The position numbers were made by a program, and so were the translations under genes. The notes under the pieces were generated by a model that saw only the letters and a list, made by a program, of their open reading frames with translations, was not told the origin of the DNA and ran no database searches. 64,000 nucleotides of DNA from NCBI RefSeq assembly GCF_902459745.1, contig NZ_CABPSJ010000006.1, positions 62,001 to 126,000 of the forward strand, written 5' to 3'. This document shows positions 27,479 through 37,069 of this stretch, in pieces (the stretch's first letter is position 1; the number at the start of each line of letters is the position of its first letter). Origin of the DNA: Pandoraea communis (GTDB lineage Bacteria > Pseudomonadota > Gammaproteobacteria > Burkholderiales > Burkholderiaceae).

Positions 27479-27733
27479 TCAGGCCGCGCGGCTGCGCTTG
27501 ATGGTGCCGTAAATCACCAGCAGCACGATCGCACCGATGATGGAGGCGATCCAGCCGGCCGACTGCCCTTCGGTGTAGAGGTGGAGGAACTGTCCGGCAT
27601 AGCGGGCAAACAGCGCGCCGGCAATGCCGAGGATGATGGTCATGATGATGCCCATGCTATCCCGCCCAGGATGCAGGGCGCGTGCGATGAGGCCGACAAT
27701 CAGACCGACGACGATGGTGCCGATAATGCCCAT
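27479..27733 (-). CDS. GlsB/YeaQ/YmgE-family small membrane protein (copy 2)
   Basis: This 84-residue relative of its neighbour starts at the ATG at 27733 (MGIIGTIVVGLIVGLIARAL), with GGAGACAC just upstream; the longer frame to 27805 has no RBS. It has the family pattern: a first helix, a short polar loop with HPGRD, a second Gly-rich helix, and a C-terminal helix ending in basic residues. The two copies differ clearly, so the duplication is old. Confidence 0.88.
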   Translation of the reverse strand: MGIIGTIVVGLIVGLIARALHPGRDSMGIIMTIILGIAGALFARYAGQFLHLYTEGQSAGWIASIIGAIVLLVIYGTIKRSRAA

Positions 27734-27985
27734 GACGTGTCTCCAAGGACGGGAACCCGATGGCAGTATAGCCTCGAAACCGGCCGTTTCGACAATCGCC
27801 ACCAACCGCCCCGCCGGCCGTGGCAGCCGCCTGATATATCAACAAATACGATGGTGGTGGTCCGCGCTATATGGGATATAAGGGATGCCTATTTGTCAAA
27901 ATCGGACGGCTGCGCGATGATGGCATACGCTGTTCCACCGCGCGGGACATGCGGCGCCACCGAAACGGGCATCGCGTCGACGCGC

Positions 27986-27991
27986 TATAAT
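27986..27991 (+). promoter_or_regulatory. Likely -10 element of the hemA operon
   Basis: TATAAT at 27986-27991 lies 26 bases before the hemA ATG, in the context CGCGCTATAATTGGG that is common at betaproteobacterial housekeeping promoters. No good -35 was found at the usual spacing. Confidence 0.5.
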
Positions 27992-28017
27992 TGGGGGCTA
28001 TCAGATCCCCCCACATC

Positions 28018-29310
28018 ATGCAACTGCTCGCTCTCGGCCTGAACCATCACACGGCGCCCGTCTCGCTGCGCGAACGGGTGGCGTTTCCGTTCGAGCGAAT
28101 CGAGCCGGCGCTGGCGGGCCTCAAAAGCCTGTGGACCGGTAGCGATAGTGGCAAATTGAGCGCCCCCGAGGCAGCCATTCTGTCGACGTGCAATCGCACC
28201 GAGATCTACTGCGTCACCGACGATACCGCCGCGCGCGAGCGCGCGGTGCACTGGCTGGCCGAGTTTCACAATATCCCGGCGGGCGACCTCGCCCCTCACC
28301 TGTATGCCCTTCCCCAGTCCGACGCCGTGCGTCACGCCTTTCGCGTGGCGAGCGGGCTCGACTCGATGGTGCTCGGTGAGACACAGATCCTCGGTCAGTT
28401 GAAGGATGCCGTGCGCACAGCCGCCGAAGCTGGCGCACTGGGCACGTATCTGAACCAGCTTTTCCAGCGCACGTTCGCGGTCGCCAAGGAAGTTCGCGGC
28501 CAGACCGAGATCGGTGCGCATTCGGTGTCGATGGCCGCCGCAGCGGTACGGCTCGCCCAGCGCATTTTCGAGAGTATCGACACGCAGAAGGTGCTGTTCA
28601 TCGGTGCAGGCGAGATGATCGAGCTGTGCGCCACGCACTTCGCCGCGCAGAACCCGAAAGCACTGTTCATCGCCAACCGGACTGCCGAGCGCGGCGAAAA
28701 ACTCGCCGAGCGTCTGGGCGGCACGGCCATCCGTCTGTCGGAGTTGCCGCAGCGTCTGCATGAGTTCGACATCGTCGTGTCGTGCACGGCGAGCACCTTG
28801 CCGCTGATCGGACTCGGCGCGGTCGAGCGCGCCATCAAGGCCCGCAAGCACAAGCCGATGTTCATGGTCGATCTGGCCGTGCCGCGCGACATCGAACCGG
28901 AAGTCGGCCGTCTGGCCGACGTCTTCCTGTACACCGTCGACGATCTCGGTGCGGTCGTGCGCGAAGGCAATGCACTGCGTCAGGCAGCGGTCGCGCAGGC
29001 CGAGGCGATTATCGAGACGCGCGTCCAGAACTTCATGCAATGGCTCGACGCCCGCAGCGTCGTGCCGGTCATCCGCGACATTCACGGCTCGGCAGAGGCC
29101 ATGCGCCTGACTGAACTCGAGCGTGCCCAGCGCATGCTCGCGCGTGGCGACGATCCCGCCGCCGTGCTCGAAGCCCTGTCCCAGTCCCTCACCAAGAAAT
29201 TCCTGCACGGCCCGACCCACGCGCTGAACACGGCGCGCGGCGATTCGCGCGAGCAAATCATTCACCTCATTCCCGAACTGTTCCGCACCTCGGGAAACGC
29301 CGAAAAATAG
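28018..29310 (+). CDS. hemA: Glutamyl-tRNA reductase
   Basis: This 430-residue enzyme reduces glutamyl-tRNA(Glu) to glutamate-1-semialdehyde, the first step of tetrapyrrole synthesis by the C5 route. The N-terminal catalytic domain shows GLNHHTAP and STCNRTEIY, with nucleophile Cys58. The NADPH domain carries GAGEMIEL near 197, and a C-terminal dimerisation helix follows. The start is the ATG at 28018. The gene leads a hemA-prfA-prmC operon, with prfA starting at the base after its stop codon, the order expected in Burkholderiaceae. Confidence 0.98.
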   Translation: MQLLALGLNHHTAPVSLRERVAFPFERIEPALAGLKSLWTGSDSGKLSAPEAAILSTCNRTEIYCVTDDTAARERAVHWLAEFHNIPAGDLAPHLYALPQSDAVRHAFRVASGLDSMVLGETQILGQLKDAVRTAAEAGALGTYLNQLFQRTFAVAKEVRGQTEIGAHSVSMAAAAVRLAQRIFESIDTQKVLFIGAGEMIELCATHFAAQNPKALFIANRTAERGEKLAERLGGTAIRLSELPQRLHEFDIVVSCTASTLPLIGLGAVERAIKARKHKPMFMVDLAVPRDIEPEVGRLADVFLYTVDDLGAVVREGNALRQAAVAQAEAIIETRVQNFMQWLDARSVVPVIRDIHGSAEAMRLTELERAQRMLARGDDPAAVLEALSQSLTKKFLHGPTHALNTARGDSREQIIHLIPELFRTSGNAEK

Positions 29311-30393
29311 ATGAAAGCGAGCATGCAAGCCAAGCTCGACCAGTTGACGCAACGTCTGGTCGAGCTTGATGGGCTATTGAGCCAGAGCGATGTCACGCGC
29401 GATCTGGACAACTACCGCAAGCTCACGCGCGAACACGCCGAGCTGGCGCCGGTCGTCGAGCAATATCGCCAGTACCGCGACGCCCAGGACGATGTCGCGG
29501 CGGCGCAAGAGATGGCGGCCGACCCGGAGATGCGCGAGTTCGCGGAAGACGAAGCCGCGAATGCCCGCGCTCGCATGGACGACATGGAAGGCACGCTGCA
29601 ACGCATGCTGCTGCCGCGCGACCCGAACGACGACCGCAACATCTATCTGGAAATCCGTGCGGGCACCGGCGGCGATGAGTCGGCGCTGTTCGCCGGCGAT
29701 CTGCTGCGCATGTACACACGTTACGCGGAACGCCAGCGCTGGCAGGCCGAGATCGTTTCGGCGAGCGAATCGGATCTGGGCGGCTACAAGGAAGTGATCG
29801 TGCGGCTGATCGGCCAGGGCGCATATTCCCGTCTCAAGTTCGAATCGGGCGGTCATCGCGTACAACGCGTGCCGGCCACGGAAACACAGGGCCGCATTCA
29901 CACGTCTGCCTGCACGGTGGCGGTAATGCCGGAAGCCGACGATGTCGCCGACGTCGAAATCAACCCGGCCGACATTCGCATCGACACGTTCCGCGCGTCG
30001 GGGGCTGGCGGGCAGCACGTCAACAAGACGGACTCGGCGGTGCGTATCACGCATTTGCCGACGGGCATCGTCGTCGAGTGTCAGGACGACCGCTCGCAGC
30101 ATCGCAACAAAGACAAGGCGCTCAAGGTGCTGGCCGCGCGCATCAAGGACAGTCAAATGCGTGCCCAGCAAGCCAAGGAAGCCGCCACACGCAAGAGCCT
30201 GATCGGCTCGGGCGACCGCTCGGAGCGCATTCGCACGTACAACTTCCCGCAGGGGCGGATGACGGACCATCGCATCAACCTTACGCTCTACAAGCTCGAG
30301 TACATCATGGACGGCGATCTCGACGAGATGATCAATGCCCTCGTCACCGAGCATCAGGCCGAACTGCTGGCGTCGCTGGGCGAGGCCGCCTGA
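29311..30393 (+). CDS. prfA: Peptide chain release factor 1
   Basis: This 360-residue RF1 reads UAA and UAG stop codons and triggers peptidyl-tRNA hydrolysis. The GGQ loop is in GAGGQHVNK (Gln is the PrmC methylation target), and the anticodon-like PxT-type loop region lies upstream. Length and domain order are standard. The ATG at 29311 directly follows the hemA stop; an ATG four codons later is an alternative. Its stop overlaps the start of prmC, which methylates this very protein. Confidence 0.98.
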   Translation: MKASMQAKLDQLTQRLVELDGLLSQSDVTRDLDNYRKLTREHAELAPVVEQYRQYRDAQDDVAAAQEMAADPEMREFAEDEAANARARMDDMEGTLQRMLLPRDPNDDRNIYLEIRAGTGGDESALFAGDLLRMYTRYAERQRWQAEIVSASESDLGGYKEVIVRLIGQGAYSRLKFESGGHRVQRVPATETQGRIHTSACTVAVMPEADDVADVEINPADIRIDTFRASGAGGQHVNKTDSAVRITHLPTGIVVECQDDRSQHRNKDKALKVLAARIKDSQMRAQQAKEAATRKSLIGSGDRSERIRTYNFPQGRMTDHRINLTLYKLEYIMDGDLDEMINALVTEHQAELLASLGEAA

Positions 30394-31259
30394 TGACGCC
30401 CGATGCCGGCGCCGCGCCGCACGCGGACGCCACGGTCTGCACCGTCGCGTCGTTGCTGCGCGAACCGGGGCTGCCACTGCCGGAGTCGCGCATCCTGCTC
30501 TCGCATGTGCTCGGCTGGCCCCGCACGCAACTGATTACCCGCGACCGCGAGCCGCTTGCGCCCGAGACGCTCGCCGTCTATCGCGCGCTGCATGCGCGTC
30601 GCGTGGCGGGCGAGCCCATCGCCTATCTGACAGGTGCGCGGGAATTCTTCGGCCTGACACTGACGGTTAGCCCTTCCGTCCTCATTCCCCGGCCGGAAAC
30701 CGAATTGCTCGTGGAGCTGGCGCTTGCGCGTCTGGAAGCTCGCACGGCACCGCGCGTGCTCGATCTGGGTACCGGCAGCGGTGCGATTGCGCTGGCCATT
30801 GCCCACAGCCGGCCCGACGCTCAGGTCACTGCGCTCGACCGCTCAGCCGACGCGCTCGACGTTGCCCGTGAAAACGCGCGGCGACTCGGTCTGGACGAGC
30901 GCGTTGCGTTCGTCGCGAGCGACTGGTACGCGGCATTGCCCGGCAACGCTGCACCGTTCGACATCATCGTCTCGAATCCGCCGTATATCGTGTCGGGGGA
31001 CGAACATCTCTCGCAAGGCGATCTGCGCTTCGAGCCGGTCGACGCCCTGACCGATCACGCAGACGGCCTCGCCGCTTTGCGCACGATCGTGGCCGGGGCG
31101 CCCTCGCGCCTGCTGCCGGATAGCTGGCTGCTGTGCGAGCATGGTTACCATCAAGCCGCCGACGTACGCGAACTTTGCCAGGCGGCGGGCTTTGCCGACG
31201 TTTTCTCCGAACGCGATCTGGCGGGCATCGAGCGCACCACAGGTGGCCGGCGCGTCTGA
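30393..31259 (+). CDS. prmC: Release factor glutamine N5-methyltransferase
   Basis: This 288-residue SAM enzyme methylates the GGQ glutamine of RF1 and RF2. Visible motifs are PRPETELLVE, the SAM loop DLGTGSGAIALA and the catalytic NPPY (SNPPYIV). The start ATG overlaps the prfA TGA (TGATG), so the two are translationally coupled; the frame is open further upstream, inside prfA, but that part is a shadow. Confidence 0.97.
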   Translation: MTPDAGAAPHADATVCTVASLLREPGLPLPESRILLSHVLGWPRTQLITRDREPLAPETLAVYRALHARRVAGEPIAYLTGAREFFGLTLTVSPSVLIPRPETELLVELALARLEARTAPRVLDLGTGSGAIALAIAHSRPDAQVTALDRSADALDVARENARRLGLDERVAFVASDWYAALPGNAAPFDIIVSNPPYIVSGDEHLSQGDLRFEPVDALTDHADGLAALRTIVAGAPSRLLPDSWLLCEHGYHQAADVRELCQAAGFADVFSERDLAGIERTTGGRRV

Positions 31260-31290
31260 GCGCGTGCCGACAGGCGAAGCCGAAAACCGC

Positions 31291-31296
31291 TAAAAT
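31291..31296 (+). promoter_or_regulatory. Possible -10 element for grxD
   Basis: TAAAAT occurs 45 bases before the grxD ATG in the context CCGCTAAAATGCCGG, similar to betaproteobacterial -10 regions. No -35 was identified. Confidence 0.35.
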
Positions 31297-31340
31297 GCCG
31301 GATACGCCGAATTTCCGGCATCCCCACGGGCTTTTTCACC

Positions 31341-31655
31341 ATGACCACCCAGCAACGTATCCAGCAAATCGTCACCGAACATCCCGTCGTGCTCTTCATG
31401 AAGGGCAACGCGCAATTCCCGATGTGTGGCTTCTCGGGCCGCGCCGTGCAGATCCTGAAGGCCTGCGGCGTCGACAATCTGTTCACGGTGGACGTACTGC
31501 AAGACGAAGAAATCCGCCAGGGCGTGAAGGAATTCGCCAACTGGCCGACCATTCCCCAGCTCTATATCGGCGGCGAATTCGTCGGCGGCTCGGACATCAT
31601 GATGGAGATGTACCAGAGCGGCGAACTCAAGCAGGTTCTCGCCGACCTCGCGTAG
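31341..31655 (+). CDS. grxD: Monothiol glutaredoxin (Grx4 type)
   Basis: This 104-residue monothiol glutaredoxin has the CGFS active site in PMCGFSGRA, a cis-Pro region [16 protein letters not shown], and the usual start [11 protein letters not shown]. These proteins bind a [2Fe-2S] cluster bridged with glutathione and serve iron-sulfur trafficking. It lies 81 bases after prmC with its own possible promoter and eleven bases before ubiX, a conserved arrangement in this family. Confidence 0.97.
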   Translation: MTTQQRIQQIVTEHPVVLFMKGNAQFPMCGFSGRAVQILKACGVDNLFTVDVLQDEEIRQGVKEFANWPTIPQLYIGGEFVGGSDIMMEMYQSGELKQVLADLA

Positions 31656-31665
31656 CACCGTCTCG

Positions 31666-32274
31666 ATGACAGTGTCGACGGGAGCGCCGCAGCCCGCGCG
31701 TCTGATCGTTGCCATGACCGGCGCGACCGGTGCAATCTACGGCGTACGCTTGCTTGAACGGCTGCGCGCCATGGGTGGCGTCGAGACGCATCTGATCGTG
31801 TCGAGCGCAGCCTGGCTGACCCTGCGTCACGAACTCGGGCTGGAGCGTGCCGACGTGCAGGCGCTGGCCGATCAGTACCACAGCGTGCGCGAGATCGGCG
31901 CGAACATCGCCAGCGGCTCGTTCGCGACGGCGGGCATGATCGTCGCCCCCTGCTCGATGAGAACGCTCGCGAGCGTCGCGCACGGGCTCTCGGACAACCT
32001 GATCGCCCGCGCCGCCGACGTCACCCTGAAGGAGCGCCGCCGCCTTGTGCTGATGGTGCGCGAAACGCCCTTCAATCTTGCGCACCTGCGCAATATGACC
32101 GCTGTCACCGAAATGGGCGGCATCGTCTATCCGCCTCTGCCTGCGTTCTACAACCGCCCGGAATCGCTCGATGCGATGGTCGACGACACGGTCGCGCGGG
32201 TGATCGACCTGTTCGGCATTGCGCCGCCCATCTCCATGAGTTGGGACGGCCTTGGCAAGGACACCGAAGCCTGA
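31666..32274 (+). CDS. ubiX: Flavin prenyltransferase UbiX
   Basis: This 202-residue enzyme joins dimethylallyl phosphate to reduced FMN to make prenylated FMN, the cofactor of UbiD-type decarboxylases in ubiquinone synthesis. The flavin-binding start MTGATGAIYGVRLLE and the segments PCSMRTLASVAHG and RETPFNLAHLRNM are diagnostic. The start is the ATG at 31666. It probably shares a transcript with grxD; no ubiD is in the window. Confidence 0.96.
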   Translation: MTVSTGAPQPARLIVAMTGATGAIYGVRLLERLRAMGGVETHLIVSSAAWLTLRHELGLERADVQALADQYHSVREIGANIASGSFATAGMIVAPCSMRTLASVAHGLSDNLIARAADVTLKERRRLVLMVRETPFNLAHLRNMTAVTEMGGIVYPPLPAFYNRPESLDAMVDDTVARVIDLFGIAPPISMSWDGLGKDTEA

Positions 32275-32583
32275 GTCCGCAGCGAGCCGGCTGAGCGCCC
32301 TCATGCGGCCGCTCACTTCACGCCGTCGACCCAGCGCTGCAACGTGTCGAGCGCGCCTTGCCACTGCCCGGCCGCCGACTGCGAAGTCGCGGTTGACGCC
32401 AGCGTGGCCGCCGCGCAGCATGGCGGGGGCATTCGGAAAACGGCGTCTGTCGTGTAGACCCGCAACATGCGTAGTCTCCAACCGAGTGCCAGCAAGACCC
32501 GCATGGACTATAGTGAAAACGCCACACTTTGCGTGCCAAGCCGCATTCCCCGTGGTGTGACATGTTCGCGACCGGAGTTTGTC
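32275..32583. other. Intergenic gap with no confident gene
   Basis: About 309 bases lie between ubiX and the next plus-strand gene. A 63-codon minus-strand frame (32313-32504) exists but has no recognisable family or RBS. No terminator hairpin with a T-run was seen after ubiX. Confidence 0.5.
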
Positions 32584-32877
32584 ATGGAGACCGCCCTCTC
32601 GCCTGTTGTCGTCTACGCCGTCGTGACGCTCGTTTTCGTCATGCTGGTACTCGTCGTGCCGGCTGGCGCCCGCTGGCGTCAGGTGGCATGGCCCGCGTCG
32701 ATGCCGACGCTGTCGCCACATCGCCCGGGAGACCTGCTCGGCACCCCGCGCACCCCCTACTGGCGCTCGCCGAACGAGACGCAGGACTTGCGGCGCCCGT
32801 CGTACTTCACAACTTCGGCACGGCGCGGACGTCGTCCCGCGAGTTTTCTCGCCCCGCGAGATCACGAACGACGCTGA
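32584..32877 (+). CDS. Hypothetical single-pass membrane protein
   Basis: This 97-residue frame starts at an ATG at 32584. An N-terminal hydrophobic helix (VVVYAVVTLVFVMLVLVVPA) is followed by a basic, Pro/Arg-rich cytoplasmic or periplasmic tail. I recognise no family. The helix and GC-type codon use favour a real gene, but the RBS is unclear and the frame extends further upstream. Confidence 0.45.
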   Translation: METALSPVVVYAVVTLVFVMLVLVVPAGARWRQVAWPASMPTLSPHRPGDLLGTPRTPYWRSPNETQDLRRPSYFTTSARRGRRPASFLAPRDHERR

Positions 32878-33049
32878 GTCGCCGCCGCGCCTCGCCTGCG
32901 AACGCCATCGCAGGATTCCTTACGCCTTGTTACATATGTAGTGCCGCCGTAGCACAGGCCGGTACGTGTGCTCCGTAAAATCGGGACCACGAATCGCGCG
33001 TCAGTGCGCGTCCGGACAATGCGCACCGGCAGGCAAACAAGGAGAACGG

Positions 33050-33364
33050 ATGAAGGGTCAATACCGGGCCGCTGCTGCGGCCATCACGACAACCGCAGCG
33101 GTACTCATTTCAAGCAATGCGTTCGCACGCACCGACGTCTCGGTGAACATCGGCATTCCGGGGCCGGCCATCGTGGCGCCCGGCCCGGTCTACGCACCGC
33201 CGCCGGTCTATGCTGCTCCAGCGCCGATGGTCATGGCGCCGCCGCCGGTAGTCTACGCACCGCGACCTCAATATTGGCGTGGCCCGCCGCCGGGGCATTG
33301 GCGTCACGACCGCGACTGGGATCGCCGCTATTACGATCGTCGCGACTGGCATCACCGCCATTGA
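33050..33364 (+). CDS. Secreted proline/tyrosine-rich hypothetical protein
   Basis: This 104-residue protein has an excellent ribosome-binding site (AAGGAGAACGG before the ATG at 33050) and a signal peptide ending near AFA/RT (about residue 27). The mature part is a VYAPPPVYAAP-type proline repeat followed by a His/Arg/Asp/Tyr-rich tail (HWRHDRDWDRRYYDRRDW). Such PXPV-like or YXWG-like proteins are common periplasmic or surface proteins of Burkholderiaceae with unknown role. A strong terminator follows. Confidence 0.8.
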   Translation: MKGQYRAAAAAITTTAAVLISSNAFARTDVSVNIGIPGPAIVAPGPVYAPPPVYAAPAPMVMAPPPVVYAPRPQYWRGPPPGHWRHDRDWDRRYYDRRDWHHRH

Positions 33365-33420
33365 GTCCGTTCACCGCGAACGCCGTCCCGACAGTGACAC
33401 AGGTTCGCGGCAACCGATGA

Positions 33421-33457
33421 AAAAGCCCCGCAAGGTAAAACCTGCGGGGCTTTTTTA
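33421..33457 (+). terminator. Rho-independent terminator
   Basis: AAAAGCCCCGCAGG-type stem: GCCCCGCA pairs with TGCGGGGC, followed by TTTTTT. It ends the transcript of the proline-rich secreted protein. Confidence 0.9.
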
Positions 33458-33593
33458 TCGCGTTTTGAAAATGCTTCGCTTCCTTGCTTCCTTGCTCTCT
33501 CGCCCCCTATTAGGACGATGCAATTTCATCGCCACTTTCTCTATCCGGCCTTCACGCCTTTACGACTTTACGCCCCAAAACGCTGTTCACACA

Positions 33594-33707
33594 TTAATAC
33601 CGATAGCAGCACGGATGCCCATAATAACCGCCGTAATACGGCCGGGCCGGGACAACCACACACCCTGCAAGCGTGACGGCAAGTAGCGCAGCAACGACGA
33701 GCTTCAT
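33594..33707 (-). CDS. 37-residue lipoprotein
   Basis: A very short minus-strand gene starts at the ATG at 33707 with AGGAG ideally placed upstream. The product begins MKLVVAALLAVTLAGC: a complete lipoprotein signal with lipobox LAGC (Cys16), leaving a 22-residue mature peptide rich in Tyr, Gly and Cys (RPYYGGYYGHPCCYRY). It resembles tiny YXXG-rich lipoproteins seen in Burkholderiaceae. Function is unknown. Its transcript would converge with the proline-rich protein gene. Confidence 0.75.
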   Translation of the reverse strand: MKLVVAALLAVTLAGCVVVPARPYYGGYYGHPCCYRY

Positions 33708-34404
33708 GATCTGACTCCTGAAAGTGGAACGTGAATCCGTTCGCTTTCTTTATATCGTTGCGCCTACAGGAAGCCCATCACGCGTCTGTAAGTCGTGTAA
33801 GCGAAGGTTGCCAAATCGGAAATGTGTCGCACTTTGTTACGTTACATCCGGCGAACGCGGCCGTGACGTCGCACCGGCCAGAGTCGCAGGAAGTCAACAA
33901 CGACAAGGGTTTTCGGCGATCAACCGGTCTGGCATGGGGATTGCGTGGCGACAGGTGTCGCCCTTTCAACTGCCCCGAAGCGTGCGACTTTGCGTCAAGC
34001 CTCCCCTCGTTTCAGACGCGGGGGGAGGTCTTTTTCCCGCAGTTCCGATCTGCTGTGCCGAGCGTTCCCGTCAACGGATCGCGCCAATGTCCTGCACCGC
34101 TCCCGCGCAGGCACACACCAATTGCGCGCTTCATTTGCGTGTTTGAAATGTATTGACGCAATAACAGCGTCGACTTCACGTGCCATTCCTCTATCTTTAA
34201 ATCCTTATTTGACGCGGCTTTCGAAGCATTTTTACGTTTCGATGCAAAAACAACATGCGGGTAGGCACTGATCTCAAGTTGCATTTTGCGCTGTCGTAAT
34301 CGGGTCTATAGAGGACTGCGCACCCATGATTGAACTCGCGCAGCATCCCTTTCGTGACGGCCGCACGACACGCGCCGGGGGCTAGCCTATAAGGGGAGAA
34401 GGTC
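33708..34404. other. Intergenic region with possible small RNA
   Basis: These 697 bases precede the chemoreceptor. Overlapping short frames have no RBS or family. The notable structure is a 7-base inverted repeat GGCGACA/TGTCGCC near 33947-33962 and, 38 bases later, a terminator-like hairpin ending in a T-run at about 34036. The right part is AT-rich and probably holds the chemoreceptor promoter. Confidence 0.55.
34000..34037 (+). terminator. Terminator-like hairpin of a possible small RNA
   Basis: CCTCCCC (34000-34006) pairs with GGGGAGG (34022-34028), followed by TCTTTTT. No protein gene ends just upstream, so the hairpin may close a noncoding transcript starting around 33850-33930. Confidence 0.55.
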
Positions 34405-36102
34405 ATGGAAATCGCCACGCCTGAATTCCAAATGGAGCAGCAGGAACTACAAGCGGTCAGCGCCGCGCTCAATCGCGTGCAGGCCGTCATCGAATTCGAC
34501 TTGCAGGGCCGCGTCCTGCATGCCAACGAGAATTTCCTGCGGACACTCGGCTACCGGCTCGATGAAATTCAGGGCCAGCACCACCGCATGTTCTGTGCGA
34601 GCGATTACGCGGCGTCTGGCGCGTATCTCGAATTCTGGTCCAAACTCGGTCGCGGCGAGTTCGACGCCGGCGAATACAAGCGCATCGGCAAAGGCGGCCG
34701 CGAGGTATGGATTCGCGCGTCGTACAACCCGGTATTCGACACCAACGGCGTGCCCTATAAGGTCATCAAGTTCGCCACCGACGTCACCGCCGACCGGGGA
34801 CGTCAGGCCGAATTCGAAGGCAAGGTGCGCGCGATGGACCTCGCGCAGGCGGTCATCGAGTTCGATCTCGACGGCGCCGTCATCACGGCCAACGACAACT
34901 TCCTGAAGACACTGGGCTACTCGCTCGACGAAATTCGCGGCAAGCACCACCGTCTGTTTTGCGAGCCGGAGTATGCCGCCTCGCAGACGTATCACGACTT
35001 CTGGGCAAAGCTCAATCGCGGCGAGTTCGACGCCGGACGCTACAAACGCATCGGGCGCGGCGGCCGTGAAATCTGGATTCAGGCGACGTACAACCCGATT
35101 CTCAATGCGAACGCACGCCCCTACAAAGTGGTGAAGTTCGCCACCGACATCACACAGCAGGTCGAACTGGAGGCAAGCGTCAAGCGTCGCGCCGAAGACG
35201 ACCAGCGCAAGGTCGCGCTGTTGCTCGACACGGTCAATCGTGCGGCAGCGGGCGATCTGACCGGAGACATCGCCGTCTCGGGCACCGAACCGATCGATCA
35301 GTTGGCCGGCGGCATTCGCCACATGATGGACGATTTGCGCGGCGTGATCGGCAAGGTGGTCAATTCGGCGGGCGAGTTCTCGGGCGCGTCGCGCGATATT
35401 GCCGAGCGCGCCAATACCGTGGCCACGGGTGCGCAGGCGCTCGGTGCGACGGTCGAAGAGATGAACGCGTCCATCGAAGAACTGACGGCGTCGATCAACT
35501 CGATTGCCGACAACACCAAGGGCGCCGATCAACTCGCCAAAGCGACTCAGCAGGAAGCCGAAACCGGCGCACGCGCCATCGCACGCTCGGTCGAGGCCAT
35601 GGAACTGATCAACAAGTCGTCGGAAGACATCAGCGAGATCGTGAAGGTGATCGGCGAGATCGCCGGGCAGACCAACCTGCTCGCCTTCAATGCGGCCATC
35701 GAGGCCGCTCGTGCGGGTGAGCACGGACTCGGCTTCTCGGTAGTGGCCGACGAAGTGCGCAAGCTTGCCGAGCGCTCCTCGCAAGCCACGAAGGAGATTT
35801 CCAAACTCATCAACGAGTCGACCAAACGTGTGGCCCAGGGTAGCGAAGTATCACGGCAGGCGGGTGAGGCGTTCGAGAAGATCGTGGGCGGCGTGTCACG
35901 CACCACGCAGGCGATCTCCGAGATCTCGTGCGCGGCCGAAGAGCAACTCGTCGCCGCACGCGAAGTGAGCCTCGCCATTCAGCACGTCGCGGAAGAAACG
36001 GAAAAGTCCGCCGGCGCGTGCGAGACAATCGCGCAGGCAACGACCGGCCTCAATCAGGGCGCGGAGGAACTCGACCTCACCGTATCGCGATTCAAGGTGT
36101 AA
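34405..36102 (+). CDS. Soluble methyl-accepting chemotaxis protein with two PAS domains
   Basis: This 565-residue receptor has no membrane segment. Two closely similar PAS domains (about 18-125 and 140-245) each carry ENFLRTLGY- or DNFLKTLGY-type starts, an HHR-x-F-C segment and a KRIG(K/R)GGRE strand, suggesting an internal duplication; they may bind heme or flavin, or a small ligand. The signalling domain has the conserved hairpin tip ([20 protein letters not shown]) near residue 420. The ATG at 34405 has GGGGAGAAGG upstream. It heads a cheR-cheD-CheW group on the same strand and probably reports an internal metabolic or redox state. Confidence 0.93.
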   Translation: MEIATPEFQMEQQELQAVSAALNRVQAVIEFDLQGRVLHANENFLRTLGYRLDEIQGQHHRMFCASDYAASGAYLEFWSKLGRGEFDAGEYKRIGKGGREVWIRASYNPVFDTNGVPYKVIKFATDVTADRGRQAEFEGKVRAMDLAQAVIEFDLDGAVITANDNFLKTLGYSLDEIRGKHHRLFCEPEYAASQTYHDFWAKLNRGEFDAGRYKRIGRGGREIWIQATYNPILNANARPYKVVKFATDITQQVELEASVKRRAEDDQRKVALLLDTVNRAAAGDLTGDIAVSGTEPIDQLAGGIRHMMDDLRGVIGKVVNSAGEFSGASRDIAERANTVATGAQALGATVEEMNASIEELTASINSIADNTKGADQLAKATQQEAETGARAIARSVEAMELINKSSEDISEIVKVIGEIAGQTNLLAFNAAIEAARAGEHGLGFSVVADEVRKLAERSSQATKEISKLINESTKRVAQGSEVSRQAGEAFEKIVGGVSRTTQAISEISCAAEEQLVAAREVSLAIQHVAEETEKSAGACETIAQATTGLNQGAEELDLTVSRFKV

Positions 36103-36142
36103 GCACGATCTGGCGGTGACCTCGGGGCTTGCGCCCCAGCCG

Positions 36143-36154
36143 CCCCCCCCCCCC
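36143..36154 (+). repeat. Run of 12 cytosines upstream of cheR
   Basis: An uninterrupted C12 homopolymer lies between the chemoreceptor stop and the cheR start. Its length could vary by slipped-strand mispairing and alter transcription or RNA structure in the leader. Confidence 0.7.
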
Positions 36155-36220
36155 AGCATCTTCCGGTTCTGACCGGCCGAGCGCACAGAGCCGGATCAAC
36201 CGTCCGCCAAGAGGGCCCAT

Positions 36221-37069
36221 ATGGCAATGGAAATCGAAGCCGAGGCCGATCCCGGTACCCAGTTGGCACTTCTGCGTGCCGTTCACCGGTACACCGGCAT
36301 CTCGATGAACGAGAAGAAGTGGACGATGTTGCAGGGACGGCTGCGCCCTCGCCTGCGCACGCTCTCGCTGCGCTGCTACCGCGACTATCTCTCGCTGCTC
36401 GAAAACACGCCCGATGAAGTGCGCAACTTCGTGAATCTGGTCACGACGAACGAGACCACGTTCTTTCGCACGCCGCGCGTCTGGGACTATTTCTCTGCGC
36501 ATTACCTGCCGCGTTGGCACGCGTCCAATCCCGGGCGCCCCTTCCGGATGTGGTCGGCCGCCGCCGCTTCCGGCGAGGAGCCGTACTCTGCCGCGATGCT
36601 CTGCGAGGAATTTCGCGCACGGCACACCGGCTTTCAGTATCAGATTCACGCCACAGACATTTCGAGTCAGGTGCTGGCGGCGGCGATGGCCGGCAACTAC
36701 GCCGGACGCAGCGTCGACGGACTGAAACAGCAACGCCCGCCAATGCTGGCGAAATACTTCCGCCCGAATGCCGGCGGCTTCACCGTGGTTGCGGAATTAC
36801 GTTCGCACATGACATTTGCCGAACACAACCTGTACCAGCGCATGGCGCGTCGTGAGGCGTTCGATCTCGTGATGCTGCGCAATGTGCTCATCTATTTCGA
36901 AACGGCCGATCAGGAACGTGTTCTCGAGAACGTACGCCGCACGCTTGCCCCCGAAGGCGTGCTGATTGTCGGTGAATCCGAGTCGCTTGCGCGGCTCTCG
37001 ACCGGCTATCGGTTTGAGCAACCGCTCATTTACCGGAATCAGGGAGCGTCAAATGGGGCCGTCGCATGA
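36221..37069 (+). CDS. cheR: Chemotaxis protein methyltransferase CheR
   Basis: This 282-residue SAM enzyme methylates glutamates of chemoreceptors. It has the helical N-terminal domain (SMNEKKWTMLQGRLRPRL) and the catalytic domain with TNETTFFR, MWSAAAASGEEPYS (SAM site) and MLRNVLIYF. There is no TPR tail. It follows the soluble receptor gene and overlaps cheD by 17 bases, so it presumably acts on that receptor. Two ATGs two codons apart could start it. Confidence 0.95.
   Translation: MAMEIEAEADPGTQLALLRAVHRYTGISMNEKKWTMLQGRLRPRLRTLSLRCYRDYLSLLENTPDEVRNFVNLVTTNETTFFRTPRVWDYFSAHYLPRWHASNPGRPFRMWSAAAASGEEPYSAAMLCEEFRARHTGFQYQIHATDISSQVLAAAMAGNYAGRSVDGLKQQRPPMLAKYFRPNAGGFTVVAELRSHMTFAEHNLYQRMARREAFDLVMLRNVLIYFETADQERVLENVRRTLAPEGVLIVGESESLARLSTGYRFEQPLIYRNQGASNGAVA

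Noticed and set aside
27985-29352. A 455-codon minus-strand frame opposite hemA
   Set aside because: Antisense of hemA, an unambiguous core gene.
32313-32504. A 63-codon minus-strand frame after ubiX
   Set aside because: No RBS or family; may be a remnant but cannot be supported.
31627-32865. A 412-codon minus-strand frame opposite ubiX
   Set aside because: Antisense of ubiX and flanking DNA, no family.
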